This document shows positions 1-13,700 of a DNA stretch of 64,000 nt, piece by piece. Numbering within the stretch: the first letter of the stretch is position 1; every line of letters starts with the position of its first letter. Origin of the DNA: Eretmocerus hayati (lineage: Eukaryota > Arthropoda > Insecta > Hymenoptera > Aphelinidae); contig CM056741.1 of assembly GCA_029851415.1 (NCBI GenBank), forward strand, positions 144,262,522 through 144,326,521, given 5' to 3'. The notes under the pieces are model-generated. The model searched no databases. It was given only the letters and a program-made list of their open reading frames with translations, and was not told where the DNA came from. Both the position numbers and the translations under genes were made by a program.

Positions 1-183
1 CATTGTCCGTATAGGCCCATGTTAAAAAGACACATTTTACTAACATTGATAATCTCCACAGCTGTATCTCGGGATAGGAGGCCCATTGGACTTATTGTTA
101 GCCCTTGGAGATACCTTCATATTCCAACAAAACAAAATGATTACCAAAGTTTCATCGAGATCCGTGTTCCGCAGACCCGATGC
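1..183. repeat. Partial copy of a palindromic (foldback/MITE-like) repeat, family A
   Basis: This stretch matches the loop and one arm of the repeats at 11141-11450 and 56213-56519. Shared words include CTGTATCTCGGGATAGGAGG and GGCCCATTGGACT, then a motif like GAGATACCTTCATTTC. Its orientation is inverted relative to the 11 kb copy, and the other arm is cut off by the window edge. The short ORFs over it are repeat sequence, not genes. Confidence 0.8.
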
Positions 184-2055
184 TTTCCTTGTAAATGCAA
201 ATCATAAACGATTTTCAATCTTGTGCAGATGCAAGCTCGGTGTACGCAACACCCTGAAAAACCGATCTTTGAGACACACTGGCAGAAAGTATAAGCAGAA
301 ACATGTTTACTCACACGATTGATTGACGAGTCCGTGACCTTGATCGTGCATATCTCCGTTATGACAGTGTTTTAGCTTTGACAGTGTATGACTCCTCACT
401 TGATTTACATCAGCTTTCTCTTCAATGAATAATTTATTACGTCCATCATCCATCGCGTACTCGATTGATTCATTTTTCAGCATTTCAGCACGTTCACAAG
501 AAATATTATATTTTGATAAGTGAGAATAATTACATCACCCGTCATTTTCATGTCTGACTAATGCGTGAATTTCGATTGATATGGCGACATGATGAGCTCA
601 CTGTTATTCAATTCTCACGATGATAGAAATACTCTTGAGTGGCATACGAAATCATAATTATCAGTTAAAGTTGGCCCTCGCGCTTTCGGGCATTACCCAA
701 AGATTTAATTTCCTGTCCTTTTTCGTGACTTTCATAGATCATGAATTGAGAGTGCACAGCTATTTTGATCACATGAAAGCTATATCGGTTTCTGATCTAT
801 TCTGAAACCAGACAATAATTGGTACTTTGATCAAATATATTCCTTACAAAATTTGAATTATTGGTTTAGTTATGGTGGTGATCAACCTCCACACTTTACA
901 CATCACGTTCTTAGATAGAAAAATAGCGTCGAAATGAAATGTGCAGCGATATTGTTTGATTTATCAAGATGTAAAAGATGAAAAATTGTGAAAAGTGATG
1001 ACATCAATTTTTTGTTCGTTGATGGGTGTATACGTGGTGTATTGACCTGCCAGCTTGATAATTCTCGACTATTGCACTCAATCCGGGGCATCGCAACAAA
1101 AGTTACATGCCAAGTGCCGGAGTAGGGCGTTGTAATTGTCGTCTTCGAGTACAAAGTGGTAAGGTCGAAATACTTTGTACTTTCTGCACGTTATCGTTTT
1201 CCGCCAGTCGAGCTTTACAGCAATGCTGACACGAACATCACAGTATCAATTCCGTTCGAGGTTATGATTATCTCGGAGACTTTTTTTTCCATCAGAATAA
1301 CGCTCCATTTGTAATCAAAGTTCTATCTCAACTAATGATCTCACTTGAGTAAAACACACGATTCAGCATTTTGCAATACAATTTTGATCCACCTCAGTTT
1401 TCAATTTCCTTTAAAAATTACCCGAGATATCAACAGTATACAGAATCTCATGAATTTGAATTTTGGAAAAGCACATGCAGCAGTCTATCACGGATCTACC
1501 CTCATATCTTGTCAGCATAATAGATAGACAAACAATTGATGTGTGGTACTACTTCAAAAATTTTAATGTAAATCCACTCTTGGAACGACGCATGGATCTT
1601 CTCGTCCATGTAAATTAGCTGCTTGTACCTATTGCCCTGGAGATGACTATGTAGAAATGGTCAAAATGTCGGAAACATATTGCCTCAATAAGGGTAGCTC
1701 GACAAGATCAAAACGAGGAGTTCAGATCAATATTTAACATTCTATGTTGCATCGTTTGCTAGCTTTTCTTTAGTGAAAAATAAGTTCCTCTGAAGAGATC
1801 ATCAAAATTCTCATCTGTGAATGAAAATGTGTCAAGAATAAAACTCCTCTTGTGGTTGAAACGATGCGTTATCAAAACTTTGTCTATCAAAAACGTGAGT
1901 GGGTCGAGAAACGTATGCTCTGTTTTATTTGGCTGCCTATACACAAAAATACTTCATTTCGTATGTAGAGCTTCAAACTTTGCCCATCGTTACACTTTGC
2001 GTGTTCACGCTTCCACTTGTCCTTTGTTGTTTTAGGATCGCAAAATTTAAGCGAT
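184..2055. other. AT-rich DNA without recognisable gene
   Basis: No ORF above about 85 codons here looks like a protein, and I see no RNA gene, clear promoter or long repeat. It is probably intergenic or intronic. Confidence 0.5.
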
Positions 2056-2059
2056 AGAT

Positions 2060-2925
2060 TCATGCGGCCAGCTGGTGCAAAGGCTCGTTCTACATAAGAT
2101 GCGCTCAGCGCGTGAGCGTACGCGCTTACGCTTGTGCTCAAAGCATCTAATGCAGGGAATTTTATGAAGCAGCCTTACCAGTCGTTTTCCACTCAGAATT
2201 TCCAGAAGTGAAGAGTTGGCTGATGATTGGTGGGCCCCGAGTGACATTATCGATCCAACAAATCAAGTTTCTCTGTGTTATTCCATGAAAAAATGGAGAA
2301 AAACATTAGCGTTGGCCGGGTGAGCCTTGTCGGAAAAAAATATAGGTTGAGCAACATTGTTGCGATTCAGTATCCGGATTGGTGACCACTCATCTTGCTT
2401 TTGCTTAGTTTCTGATCCCAAACAGAGTTGCAGTCTTTGCAAACTAAGACGGTTGGTCCCCAATCCGGATACTGAATCGTGGGACCGTTGCTCAACATAT
2501 ATTTTCCTCCCGAAAAGGCTCGCGGTATCACCACTGCTGGTTTATGCTATTTGTTCACGAAAAAACATGAAGAAAATTTCTTTTCTGACTCAAAGGTGTC
2601 ACCCGGAGATCGCCATCATCCAATGCCATGGGTCCCGTATTTAACCGATAATGAAAGAGCGGGTAATTCTTAGGTTGGCCAACGCTGATGTTTTGCTCTG
2701 ACTGGTTGTGGAAAAACATGAAGAAACTTGATTTTTGGCTCGATAATATCACTAGGAGCCCACCAATCATCAGCCAACTCTTCACTTCTGGAAATTCTGA
2801 GTGGAAAGTGACTTGTGAGGCTGCTTGATGGAATTCCCTGCATTGAGTGCTTTGAGCGCGAGCGTATGCGAGTACGCTCACTCGCTGAGCGCATCCTATG
2901 TAGAACGAGCCTATGAGAAGTTGCA
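2060..2925. repeat. Foldback element with ~230 bp inverted arms
   Basis: The left arm (about 2060-2290) and right arm (about 2690-2925) are imperfect reverse complements. Shared landmarks are TCCAGAAGTGAAGAGTTGGC in the left arm against GCCAACTCTTCACTTCTGGA in the right, and a GCGCTCAGCG-type block near each outer end. A second inverted pair is nested inside (2344-2392 and 2450-2500, around AATCCGGATACTGAATCG). No transposase is encoded, so this is a non-autonomous element. The 123-codon minus-strand ORF over the right arm follows the arm and is not a gene. Confidence 0.8.
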
Positions 2926-2929
2926 AAAC

Positions 2930-5060
2930 AGCTCGTGTTCAGAGTTTTATGAGTTTGCAATAAACCATTTTAGAATGAGTCGGCAGTTTCATGCGAGTTA
3001 AAATTGGAGATTTTCACGCTTGGCGTACGAATAACTTTGTTTTTCTGAATTTCGGACCCACAAATTCAAAATTTTTTACTCAAATCGACACAAAATTTCT
3101 AAAAAAATTTGACCCATACGAAAAAGAGTATTTCCCTGAGTTTCAAACGCTTAAGATCGATGATTGGAAAAGTGACTTACCTCAGATTATTATTCATGGC
3201 ACTGATCTATCAGAAATACCGATACAAACGGAATGCCAAGAGTAAAGTGCGAGAGCTTGCAACGAGTAAGAAGAAAAGAACTTATGGTCAAGTTTTGATG
3301 TTTCTTGTGTGTTTTACCAAGCTTAGCGGGATCGGCTTGGGCTGCTCAGCTTTGTCGATTGACGCCTCGCGTTCCAGTTTGGTATAGACTTGCACAGCAT
3401 CTATGGGCGTTTTCCTCCTTCATATTTTTCGACTCACACTTTACTCTTTCTTCTTTCCCATCTACGTCTGAGCCACAGATTCTAACATCTTTCTTGTTAA
3501 CTTCGACTTGGTCTATCAATAACTCTTCATGGCCGTCTTTTTCTCGAGCGATGAAGTGATTGTTTCATTAGCCTCACAGAATCCAAGTCTTGGTACGAAG
3601 TTATTCATTAAAATGAATATCGAATCATTCCTCTTTCTGCCATACGAGATGTGAGTATTGATTCCAAATCTACATTTTTATGAATTTTCACACGGCGTTA
3701 AGGGTTAGGAATAAAATTCGAAGAAAAAGAGCTTACTCCAATTTTCTTGTCATGTATCACTCAGATTCTTTCCAGCTTCCAAAATTCATTGTAAGAGGTA
3801 ATTGATATATCATGTTCTGATTCAGAATGGTAACAACATTGCAATGCCAGCTCGAATTTCAGAGCCAGCATGTTGCAGGTGTCATGGTCAAAATAACAAT
3901 GAATCATTGCACTTTTAGGAATAGCTATAAAATCATATAATTGAATGCGTTATTAGTACTGGCCATTATTCAAATTAATTTTTGAGAACAAAAGAGAAAG
4001 TAGGTGTATTTCGTCGATTTTTTGAAGTACTCTTTTTTTGCACGCTACACAAACAATTTGATCAACAGTACTCACCTGTTGGATAACAAACAGAATCGAT
4101 TAGTAAGATCCGGTAGATCAAAACATCATATGACATTGAGAAATTGTTAACACAAGTGGAGTCCAACTGAGATTTACTGTAATAGTTTGAGATCATTCAA
4201 TTCGATTTGCTTGATGAAATGGAAGTGATCAGAGCTGATAACGGGCGTTTTGATTCTTATTCAAGTGTTAAATGGGCTATATGATTAATATCTCATTGAA
4301 TATTTTCAACGTTCGTTGTCGTACCAGAGATTGAATAGTCAACAGTAATATGCATTATGAGATTTAAGAAAATTTTCATCAATCATTCTTTCTCAATAAT
4401 AATGACTGAAGTTGAGTATTTCATGAGTTGGAATCATGCTCGGTTGTACCATTGTACTACAAAACAGTTTTTCGCAGGAATACAGTGTGAATCACTCTCG
4501 ATCCTAATACAATCGGTCATTTTAGTGTATCCGTTCTACATTTCAATTTAAACGCCACAAAAACTTGGAACGAGCAATTGTACTTTGATTTCCAGTTTCA
4601 TTTCATTTCCTATCCGTCAGTTTACAGAAGAACTTGGGATAACGATACTCCATCAGAGAGGCAGAGTTGGAAGTGCAAATATTTACGCTTCCCAGAAGTA
4701 AATTCGTACCCGAAAATTGATATTTTCTGAAATGATTGCGCATTTAGATCAGCATTCGCAATTGGTTGAATACCCAATAACCAATCTGTTTATATTGGAC
4801 CAGTTTCCTTAATTTGCACGAGGCCGATGATCGATTCAACGCTTCATTCCAAAATTAATACGATCTAATAATAGAATCAACTGGCACATGGTTCCATTAA
4901 TTCAATCATCATTCAATTTGGATCGATTTCCACGAAGCGCAAAATGACATAAATTTATCATATCATCACGATTTTGTATTAGGGCTTCACACGAGTTGAT
5001 GAATTCAAACAAAAGCTCGCTAAGAGTAAGTTGAATCCGTTCGATTGGAGTAATAACAAA
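2930..5060. other. AT-rich non-coding stretch
   Basis: The longest open stretches (2991-3245 and 3109-3387, + strand) have low-complexity, AT-driven composition and no motif that I recognise. I see no RNA gene or clear element. Confidence 0.4.
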
Positions 5061-5752
5061 GAGTTTAACACGTGCCCAAGCTTTTTCCTCAAACGCCCAC
5101 GCCACAGCAGATAGTGAGTACCTCGGCGATACTCTGTTATACAGAGCCACGGGGTCATTGACCCTGGTGACTAGGGCCTCTTTGTCCGTACACGAGATGC
5201 CTGTCAAGAGGTATATCTCGCTGTATAGAGTGCAATTACTCTTGCATCGATCGAGCTTTCGGATCTCGCCCATCGCCGCACACGCAAAAGCTCAAAATCT
5301 AGAATTCATCAGTCCTTGCACGAGAACTCGCTATGCTCGCGGTTCACCAACCCAGTGGCCGACTGCGTTCTATACCGAGAAACCGGTAAGAGTCGATTCA
5401 GAATAGATCCTCTCGCGGCGCTTGGTAAATTTTGCGTGTCTATAAATATATCCGACGCTATAATCTCGCTCGAAACGTGCACCGCTGACCGGTCGGAGCT
5501 TTTTCGCGGGTTCTTGGCCTCTCGGTGGAAGATTGCGCGAGGCTACGTAGAATCGAGTCTCGTGGCTTTGTTTACGTGTCCGGATCGTCATGGTGCCGGT
5601 GGGTGGCTTGTGGCGTGGCTTCCACTGCATGCGCTGCATCGTCAACTACTTGGTCTAGGATAGATGTAGTGGCAAACGCTACTATAGCAAGCTCTAATAC
5701 CTCCTCGTGATTCTGATGTCGACTCCTCGTGCTGCTGCAAGCACACGCGCTT
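5060..5752 (+). promoter_or_regulatory. GC/CpG-rich island with initiator-like and donor-like motifs; possible upstream promoter
   Basis: GC and CpG content rise sharply here. A TCAGT arthropod initiator-like motif lies at about 5309, followed by a good 5' splice donor (CCG then GTAAGA near 5384-5391). Together these could form an untranslated first exon joined to the tetraspanin coding exon 2.3 kb downstream. This is inference; no coding evidence was found and the island may be unrelated. Confidence 0.25.
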
Positions 5753-7244
5753 AGGGGCCGTTCAAATATTACGTGATACGAATGAGGGGGAGGGGAAGGG
5801 TTCAACATTGTATCACTTTTTATCACGATAGGAGAGGGAGGCTTTTTCTCATTTATCACGTGATATGCGATTCTCAGCCTTGTATTCCTAGGACAAACTT
5901 GATTCAAAATTTTCAAAAAGAGTCAAGTTTAATGAACAATTGTGTTGCGCGATGCATGGATAAAGAGTCAATACACGCCGGGACGCACCATAAGGGTAGC
6001 ACTTGGAGCATGTGAATTTGTCTTCGTGTTGATGAGAGCTATAAGACTTCAATAGAGCTTGGACAAGTTTTGCGATGAGGGTGTTCTTTATGTCCCAAAC
6101 CTCGATATTCCCCGATACGTTCGTGGATTTCCATTCTTTGAACCAAAAAAATGGGAGAAAACTTTCGCCGCACTCGGTGCGATGAATCCCCAGCTGCGTC
6201 ACGTACGCCATTTTTAACATTGAAACCCCTATACTGAAAAAATTTCCCTCCCAACCCTCCGTGTCTCTCGGATCACTGTGATTTTTCATAGCTCCTCTTG
6301 GACCATGGGAAATATTCAGCTACACTATTTCGATGTAGAATTTTATTGATTTTGAGTTCTAAAGGAATCCCAGTATGATATTAGTGATTTTTCCAAAAAA
6401 TCACCAATATCATGCCGGAGTCACTTCAATCAAAACTGAAAGTTCCATCGTGTTCCTCGTTAAATTCTACGTCGAAATAGTGCACCTGGATATTTTTCTT
6501 GGCCCGAGAGGAGCTATGAAAAATCCCAGCGATCTCAGAGACACGGGGGTTGGGAGGGAAAATTTTTTAATATAAGGTTTTTTAATGTTAAAAATGGTGT
6601 ACGTGCGGCAGTGCAGGGTACGGCAAAAGTTTTTCCCCATTTTTTTATATCAAAGATCGGAAATCCACAATTGTATCGTGGAAAACCAAAAATCGGGAAA
6701 TGAGGAACACCCTCATGTGGATGCCGGAGAGTCCGTTTCCAACTTATGATCCAAACAAACGCGCTTTCTCATCTTATCGATGTGAAACTCTGTTAGCAGC
6801 GGAGTGCTCAGTGATAAAATAGTGTCCTCGTATCGAGAATTATAGAAGCTGTTGTCAAGTTACGTTACGGCAGTATATTCTATCTACCAAAGAAACAGTC
6901 CAAAAGAAATTGAACGAAGTATGGTAGAAGCTCAAGGACGTGTCATTTGTTCGAAACGGGAGGATCTGAGGTGTTGAGACTGTTACAATAATACTATAAA
7001 CATTAGTTGTTGTCTTATTTGATCGATGATCTTGCAACTCTCACTATTGACTACAAAATAAACGAAAAAAAATTTCATTCATTTCATGGTATATTTGATA
7101 GATCGGGGAATATCTGGAAGAAAATTATCTCGTGATAAGAGGGGGGGGGGGCTATCCATCGAATATCACGTTTATCACGAGGAAGGAGGGGGGGGGTCCA
7201 AAAAGCGGCAAAACCTGTATCACGTAATATTTGAATGGTCCCTT
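5753..7244. repeat. Composite element bounded by ~25 bp terminal inverted repeats
   Basis: The left end reads GGGGCCGTTCAAATATTACG and continues TGATA. The right end is its near-perfect reverse complement (7218-7244, TATCACGTAATATTTGAATG then GTCCCTT). Each end is followed internally by G-tract/TATCACG blocks (5785-5865; 7130-7200). The middle is occupied by a second foldback element. No transposase ORF is present. Confidence 0.75.
6060..6720. repeat. Long imperfect palindrome centred near 6395
   Basis: Left arm 6085-6385 and right arm 6400-6715 are diverged reverse complements. Paired landmarks are TTTTTCATAGCTCCTCTTGG against GAGGAGCTATGAAAAATCCC, and TATTTCGATGTAGAATTT against AAATTCTACGTCGAAATA. 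The centre carries GTGATTTTTCC/AAAAAATCAC. It sits nested inside the TIR-bounded element and resembles the other foldback elements in the window. Confidence 0.8.
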
Positions 7245-7249
7245 ATATG

Positions 7250-7713
7250 TATAGGTGTACATGCATGGGTATATTACCTCTCTCACGTGCGCCTGCTGCA
7301 CCCGCGCGCGTCTCCCTCGAGAGTATGTGCGCCTCCTCTCCGCCCGCCACCCGCCGCCGCCTCGCACTTTAATACTTACCAAGCGCATCCGCGAGCCGAG
7401 TTTTTCTCGTTGCTTGCATCAGTGCAGTGCGACGCTTCTCAGCAGCAGGACTATAATCGGCGCGCACTCGTCCTTTTCCGTAATCTTAGTCGGGCATTTT
7501 TATTTAGTCGCTGATAAGAGCTCGTTATCGTGGCGCTCCTCATCGTATCAGGTGTGTCTTCGTGCGTGGGCTTTAGTGTCAGCCGACCTATGTACAGAGA
7601 ATATCGCGAGTAGAGCCGTCTAATTAGCAGCTCTCCTCGTCGTGTTGCACCCATCAGGCAAAATTCATATATGAAAAGCTCGCGCGGCAAAATTCGAACG
7701 AGACGAAGACGAG
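7250..7713 (+). promoter_or_regulatory. Probable promoter and 5' UTR of the tetraspanin gene
   Basis: A GC-rich island immediately precedes the tetraspanin start codon. It contains an arthropod initiator-type motif (TCAGT within GCATCAGTGCAGTGCG, 7417-7432). No TATA box is seen at the expected distance, so a dispersed or initiator/DPE-type promoter is plausible. The assigned start site is an inference from motif and position. Confidence 0.4.
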
Positions 7714-7773
7714 ATGGGCTGCCCAAGCCTCTGCATCAAGTGGATACTATTCGTCGTCAACTTCATCTTCGCC
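7714..7773 (+). CDS. Tetraspanin exon 1
   Basis: Twenty codons encode the N-terminus and the start of TM1 (MGCPSLCIKWILFVVNFIFA). The donor is GTGAGT. The ATG sits in a GC-rich 5' region, and the Gly-Cys plus second Cys pattern near the membrane is typical of palmoylated tetraspanin N-termini. Confidence 0.92.
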
Positions 7774-10700
7774 GTGAGTTCATTTGATACACTTCAAATT
7801 CAACGATCCGTATACTTTTTGAGTTGTCGCACTCAAGCGAAATACAAAGTCACGTGGCCAACGTCCGCAATACAAAACGTGCAAAGTTAATTCTTTGACC
7901 GTATTTGCAAACGAGCGTCGCCGACCGCCTGTTGAAACTCGCGCGCTCGTAAAAATTGATCCTCTACTGCTGCAGTACGTACACGACCGACGTTCCATCG
8001 CTATCGCAATAACCAATTATCACTCGAACTTCCAGAGAAAGTTGACAATTTTGAAATCGTTGTGTATAACCCTCCTCGAATCGATCGTACCCTACTTCCA
8101 AATCGGTGACGATGCTCCTCCAGATAAGCCCAACGCGCTCATCTTGATAAATAACGACCCACTACACTGTAAAAAATTTGTGGGAAAAACTGCAACCAGT
8201 GGTTGCAGTTTTTCCCTCAATCACTGGTTTATCCCAAAAATCAACCAGCTGGTTTATAATCAACCAGCTGGTTGATTTTTGGCACAAACCAGTGGTTGAC
8301 TACCTATCCAACCACTGGTTGACTTTTTTCCCACAACGAATTTATAAGGATGAATGCGGCACCCACGATATTGGTCGATGGTGGTCTCCGGTTGACACTT
8401 TTGATTCGGAAAAACAAGTTTCGTCATTTTTTTTCACAAACAAAGAGGGATAAACATTAGCCCCGGTCGCGTATGGACGACAAAGCGGGTTGCCTGTCCT
8501 GCAGGAGTCGAATACACGTCGTAAGACTGGAGGGATGGATAGATGGACGGATGGGGTGGGAGGGTAGATGGGATGGATGGATGGATGGATGGAACGGAAT
8601 AGAACGGACCGGAATGGGGCGAAATGGAACGAAATGAGGTGAAATGGAACGGAGTCTCATTGGATGGAGGGGAACGGAACTGGCCGGATGGGGCAAAATG
8701 GAACGGGCGGGGCAAGATGGAACGGACTCAAATTGGATGGAGGGGAACGGAACTGGCTGGATGGGGCAAAATGGAACGGTCGGGGCAAAATGGAACGGAG
8801 TTGAATTGGGTGGAATCGACCGGAACGAAATGGATTCCATATCATTCCGTTCCATTCCGGTCCGGTCCGGTCCATTCCGTTCCATTCCGTTCAATTCCAC
8901 TCCGTTCCATTCCGGTCCGTTCCGTTCCATTTCGGTCCGGTCCATTCCGTTCCATTCCATCCATCGATCCATCCATCCCATCTACCCTCCCACCCCATCC
9001 GTCCATCTATCCATCCCTCCAGCCTTACGACGTGTATTCGACTCCTGCATGACAGGCAACCCGCTTTGTCGTCCATACGCGACCGGGGCTAATGTTTATC
9101 CCTCTTTGTTTGTGAAAAAAAATGACGAAACTTGTTTTTCCGAATCAAAAGTGTCAACCGGAGACCACCATCGACCAATATCGTGGGCGCCGCATTCATC
9201 CTTATATATTCGCTGTGGGGACAAAGTCAACCAGTGGTTGAATTCCAACCAGCTGGTTGATTTTGACAGCAAACCACTGGTTGACGATTTTGGTGGAAAG
9301 TCAACCAATTTTTTACAGTGTACATAAGTAGTGGTCTCTCTAGCGCTTGTTGAGGAAATGAGTCGTTGATAAAAAAACGAAATGTACTCGCCATGTGAAA
9401 ATCGCCGTCCTCGGAGAAAATGAGTTTCACCAACGTTTGCTCCGGAAACTACACGGTGGCGATTGGAAATTTCGTTCCTCGTTCGTGTGGGTAAAATGAT
9501 ACACCTGACACACAGAGAGTCGTACAACACAAAGCTAGCACTTACGTGTCATCGAAAAGAGAAAGAGGAGAAAATTTGAGTGAGAGCTGTGATATCTCGA
9601 TAATACCCGGCCTTCGTTTTGGGCCAAATGATACGTAGATACGCGAGCTATATACACGTCTCTTTGCAATTGATAATTATCTGCTCAAGGATCTCTACAT
9701 CGCTTTCGTTGCGTCAATTTCGAGCCAAATTGGGATAGGTCAAGCGACCTGTCTGCCGATGTCTCTCCTTCGTGCGTGAGTCATTACTGTACTCTTTTAC
9801 GAGCTCGGCGATGGCGGTCCTCCGTTCGAGCTTGCACATCTCGTGAATATCAATGGCAAATATTTCTTTCGAGTATCCTCGGCTCTCAAGCTTGTCATAT
9901 CTGATGCACTCGATGCGTCCCGCGTCTCTCGATATATTTACAATATTTGTTCGCGAGTCGTAATTTACCGCAGACGCGCAGATACGAGAAATACGCGAGT
10001 ACGAGAGAAGCTCCTATGCTTGAATTGGCGAACGCGAAGCGCTTATTTGCGCGAGTGCGGACGTAATTATTAGTCATCGCTGCGGCGCAGCGTACAATGA
10101 AAAAAAACTCGTTGGAACGAGATTCACGCGAATTACCGGCGCGATTCTCATATACACGCAGCTCACAATGTCGGAATTGCTCTCGTATACTCCCACTCTT
10201 TGCTCCGGTTGCGTTTCTGCATGTATATTGCATAGAGTGCAATGGTACAACGCAGCAGCAGCAGCAGCATTAGCCAGTAGCAGCAAGATTGAGTTCAATT
10301 TGCATTATTTGAAAAAAGACTATCTACCACTGTTGAACTCGTTATCCAATATCTCGCAAAATTATCGCGCGCAACGTACGTGGAATACAAACGCGGCGTT
10401 CAACGATTCGCGTTTATATTTTATATTATACTTGCCTATTATGACTCCTATCTCTAGTATAAGTGCATACCTATCAAATGCAGCGGTCGCGAGCAAGGTT
10501 GCGATGGCAGTGAAAAATATATATAACAATTGCAGTTGTTTTCTATGATTGCGAATCCCGATAAGGAAGTACAACTGTTTTCCTGACAAAGATTCACGTG
10601 TTTCAAGATGATATTTCCGATGATATGCATACTTGAATTCTTCACACCAGGCTTGCAAAACAACAAATACTCTACTACCATGAGTTTTTATCCTTCTCAA

Positions 10701-13700
10701 TTTCATTCACTTGATCGTCCTGCATGAAGAAATTCTTATCCCTGAAACAGAATGGAATATCTTCGATCAGAACGTTTTCTGGTCCAATGACATTCGAATT
10801 TTCAAATGTTCCCCAGCATCCGCGAGTGAGTATACCTCTCATCATTGATTTGAAAACTCCGCGATGAGTTGTTTCTGCAGACTGTCACAAGTACCGGCCC
10901 AGGCGGTATCTTGAAGAAGGTTTACTTGATCGCTTCGATAAACCATCAGCAGATAATTTGAATCTAATGATTCGCTACTCCTAAAGTCGCTCCTGGGGTG
11001 CTGACCCTTTTTGTGTCTCTAAGATACTTCACAAAACTGGACACACGAATAGAAGTTTCCAATGACTGTTGAACTATATCGAACTATGACAAGTTACAGA
11101 ATCATTGAAATCGCAGGTTTCGTTCTGATAAAGGGAGGTTCAACCTTGCCGGCTCTGGATTGGTCCCAAACTCTGGGAAACATCTTGTTTTGGTGAAAAA
11201 TGAAGGTATCTCGAAGGGTTAAGTCCAATGGGCCTCCTGTCCCGAGATACAGCTGTGGAGATTATCAATGTTAGTATATCCATAAATGTGTCTTTTTAAC
11301 ATGGGCCTATACGGGCAATGCTAATCTCCACATCTGTATCTCGGGATATGCGGCCCATTGGACGAAACCCTCCTGGGTACCTTCATTTCTCACCGATATA
11401 AGATGATTTCCAGAGTTTCGCCGACATCTGTGTTCCACAGGGTGACAAGGAGAGGTCCACAAGATTGAACCTCTCCTAGTCAGTCCCTCCGTCGACCTAA
11501 TCACTACAACTTTGAAGGGAACTTGGATAGACGTCACCGTGAAATTGGTCTTCAAAACGTATGGAAACTGGATACATTTGTTTTTGTCGGCTGGGAACGG
11601 GGAAATCTTCATAGACATCCACGAGAGTCGATAACCAACTAAGACCTCTCGGTTACAAGGATCCGGTGCCGCACTAATTCTGCAAGAAATTCCTGGGCCC
11701 ACTGTACCCCAAAGAGCGCCGATCCGAAGGTTGCAGTTCGAGTATAAGGCTGAAAAAAATAGAGAATAATAGAGTGCGGAAAAAAGAGATGCAAGAGAGC
11801 TTACACAAAAATGGTAGTCCTGGTGCAGTCCAATACGCCTCTTAGGACTCACACGCACATAGGCAGAGGGGATCGTGGGGGTTGGGGACGGGGGCAGGCG
11901 AGTTGACAAGTTCTTGGGATACTGAGATCCTCTTATCGGAAGATTGGAGCTGGGAAATGTGCCTGTCAACCGGGATCAGCGAAAGATCTTCCTTGCGGTT
12001 AACTGAACCGGGAGAGTTGTCATACTCTCAGTGTCGGTGGATGAACGATTTGACTAGTATTTCAAGCGTGAAAATGTTTTATGTGAATGTGAATGTGAAC
12101 TACTCAACTTCATGTGAATGTCATGTGAGACACAATTTCGAGGGATTGAAACGCAATGATATGCTTACGTTGGTCCAAGTCGTTGAGTTTTTATAATGAA
12201 ATGATATTAATCACTCATGTTGACGTAGCAACTTTGATAAAGTTCACTTGACCATTTCCATGAGCCAACTGGAAATTCAAAAATTCAAATCTCATGATCC
12301 GATACTCTCAAATCCTCGGTTTACAAATGTAATGACATGTTACTTGGTAACTGGAATGAAGTGTATCGACCCAGTCTCAGGTGCCTTATGATTCAATGGG
12401 ATAATGACGAGATAATCAGGCTCCTCCAGAGTTAACGGACACTAGCATCTGAAGCTTAGAAATAGTGGGTCTGAATGTGAGAGTGAATAACTCAACTCCC
12501 ACTTAATTAGAGGGATCGAGTGAACTTTCTCGAGTTTACAAATTTGTCACAGTAATGTGAGCGATTTGAATCATTCCGAGACATCTTATTATCTCACTCA
12601 AAGATGTTTTTATCTCAGCGTGCATTGTTATTCGATCACGGTGCCATCGGGAACCCATTTGGATGTAAGCTTGATGCAACTGACTATTAGGCTCAAAATC
12701 GGAGATGTCTTGATACGATTATTCCCGTGCTAAAGCCGATCCATCTACAACAGGAAAGGATACTTATACTTTGATTTTACTCAAGCTCGTCAGAATAGTC
12801 TGCTTTGGAGCTTCGCGGCCTCGACTGCTCACCTGGCGAATCTGGAAGATCGAGGAGGGCGAAAGACTGACCCGGCCCCCGTGTTATATCTCACAAAGAA
12901 CGAGTGAGAGAGAGCCGTCTCGCCTCATTTCCACGCTCGATCCACCGCAGCTATACAACTCTGCCCCTGCTTCCTCCGTGTATCTGTACAAACTGCGATG
13001 CGGCCTCTGCCCGAGACGGATTTCACTCGTCGTTGTGTTTTACTATATAAGTAGCTCGCGAAATTACTGCTCTGCCGCAAGTGCAACACACAGAGACGAG
13101 AGACGAGATACCATAACAACGAGAAGACGCATTGCCTCGCTCGATCGTGGGATCTTTGCCAGCGTAAAGAGTCGACGCTATGTGATGGCGATGATGATGA
13201 TGAGGATGATGATAATGATAGCGAGTAGGAGGATCATCATTTTCAATGCAAGCCGGTTGAACAACCGCGAGAGTTCCGAAGGACGTCTCTAGGTCGGGAT
13301 GCGATTTTTCTGCGGCGTGAAAAAAAATTTGGTCAGACGAGCTCTCATATTAAAGGATAGAATCTGAGAAAACACGGCTTCTTTGTGAAGCCCTTCTTTG
13401 TGCGTGCATGAGAGATTCCCTCGCGTATATGTGTGTGTGTGTTTTTGAGAGGCCCGCGAGGCGCTTCGCTGCTCAGCCTTTTTCATCAAATCCAAGGATA
13501 TTAATTCCGCCCCGGACTTTTTTTAAATCTCGAGCATGTCGAAGAGATTTGCCCCAAGCTACTTAAGCAGACGTATGCTTTTCCTAGAGGAAGCTGAAGA
13601 GCTTCTGGCAGAAATATTTTCGCTCATTAGAGAGAGAATATCAGCTCGGTCGATAGTGAGGGATTCCTCTCGAGTCCTCGACTAATATGCTACGAGAGCC

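Noticed and set aside
8457..9327. Overlapping ORFs of 140-227 codons on both strands
   Set aside because: They are translations of ATGG and GGAACGGAAT simple repeats in a palindromic element; no real protein composition.
11307..11969. Minus-strand ORF of 220 codons
   Set aside because: It overlaps the family A palindrome, has no recognisable domain and no splice context; likely chance or decayed repeat sequence.
12771..13292. Plus-strand ORF of 173 codons
   Set aside because: It lies in a GC-rich island and runs through a GAT microsatellite (poly-Met); no protein features.
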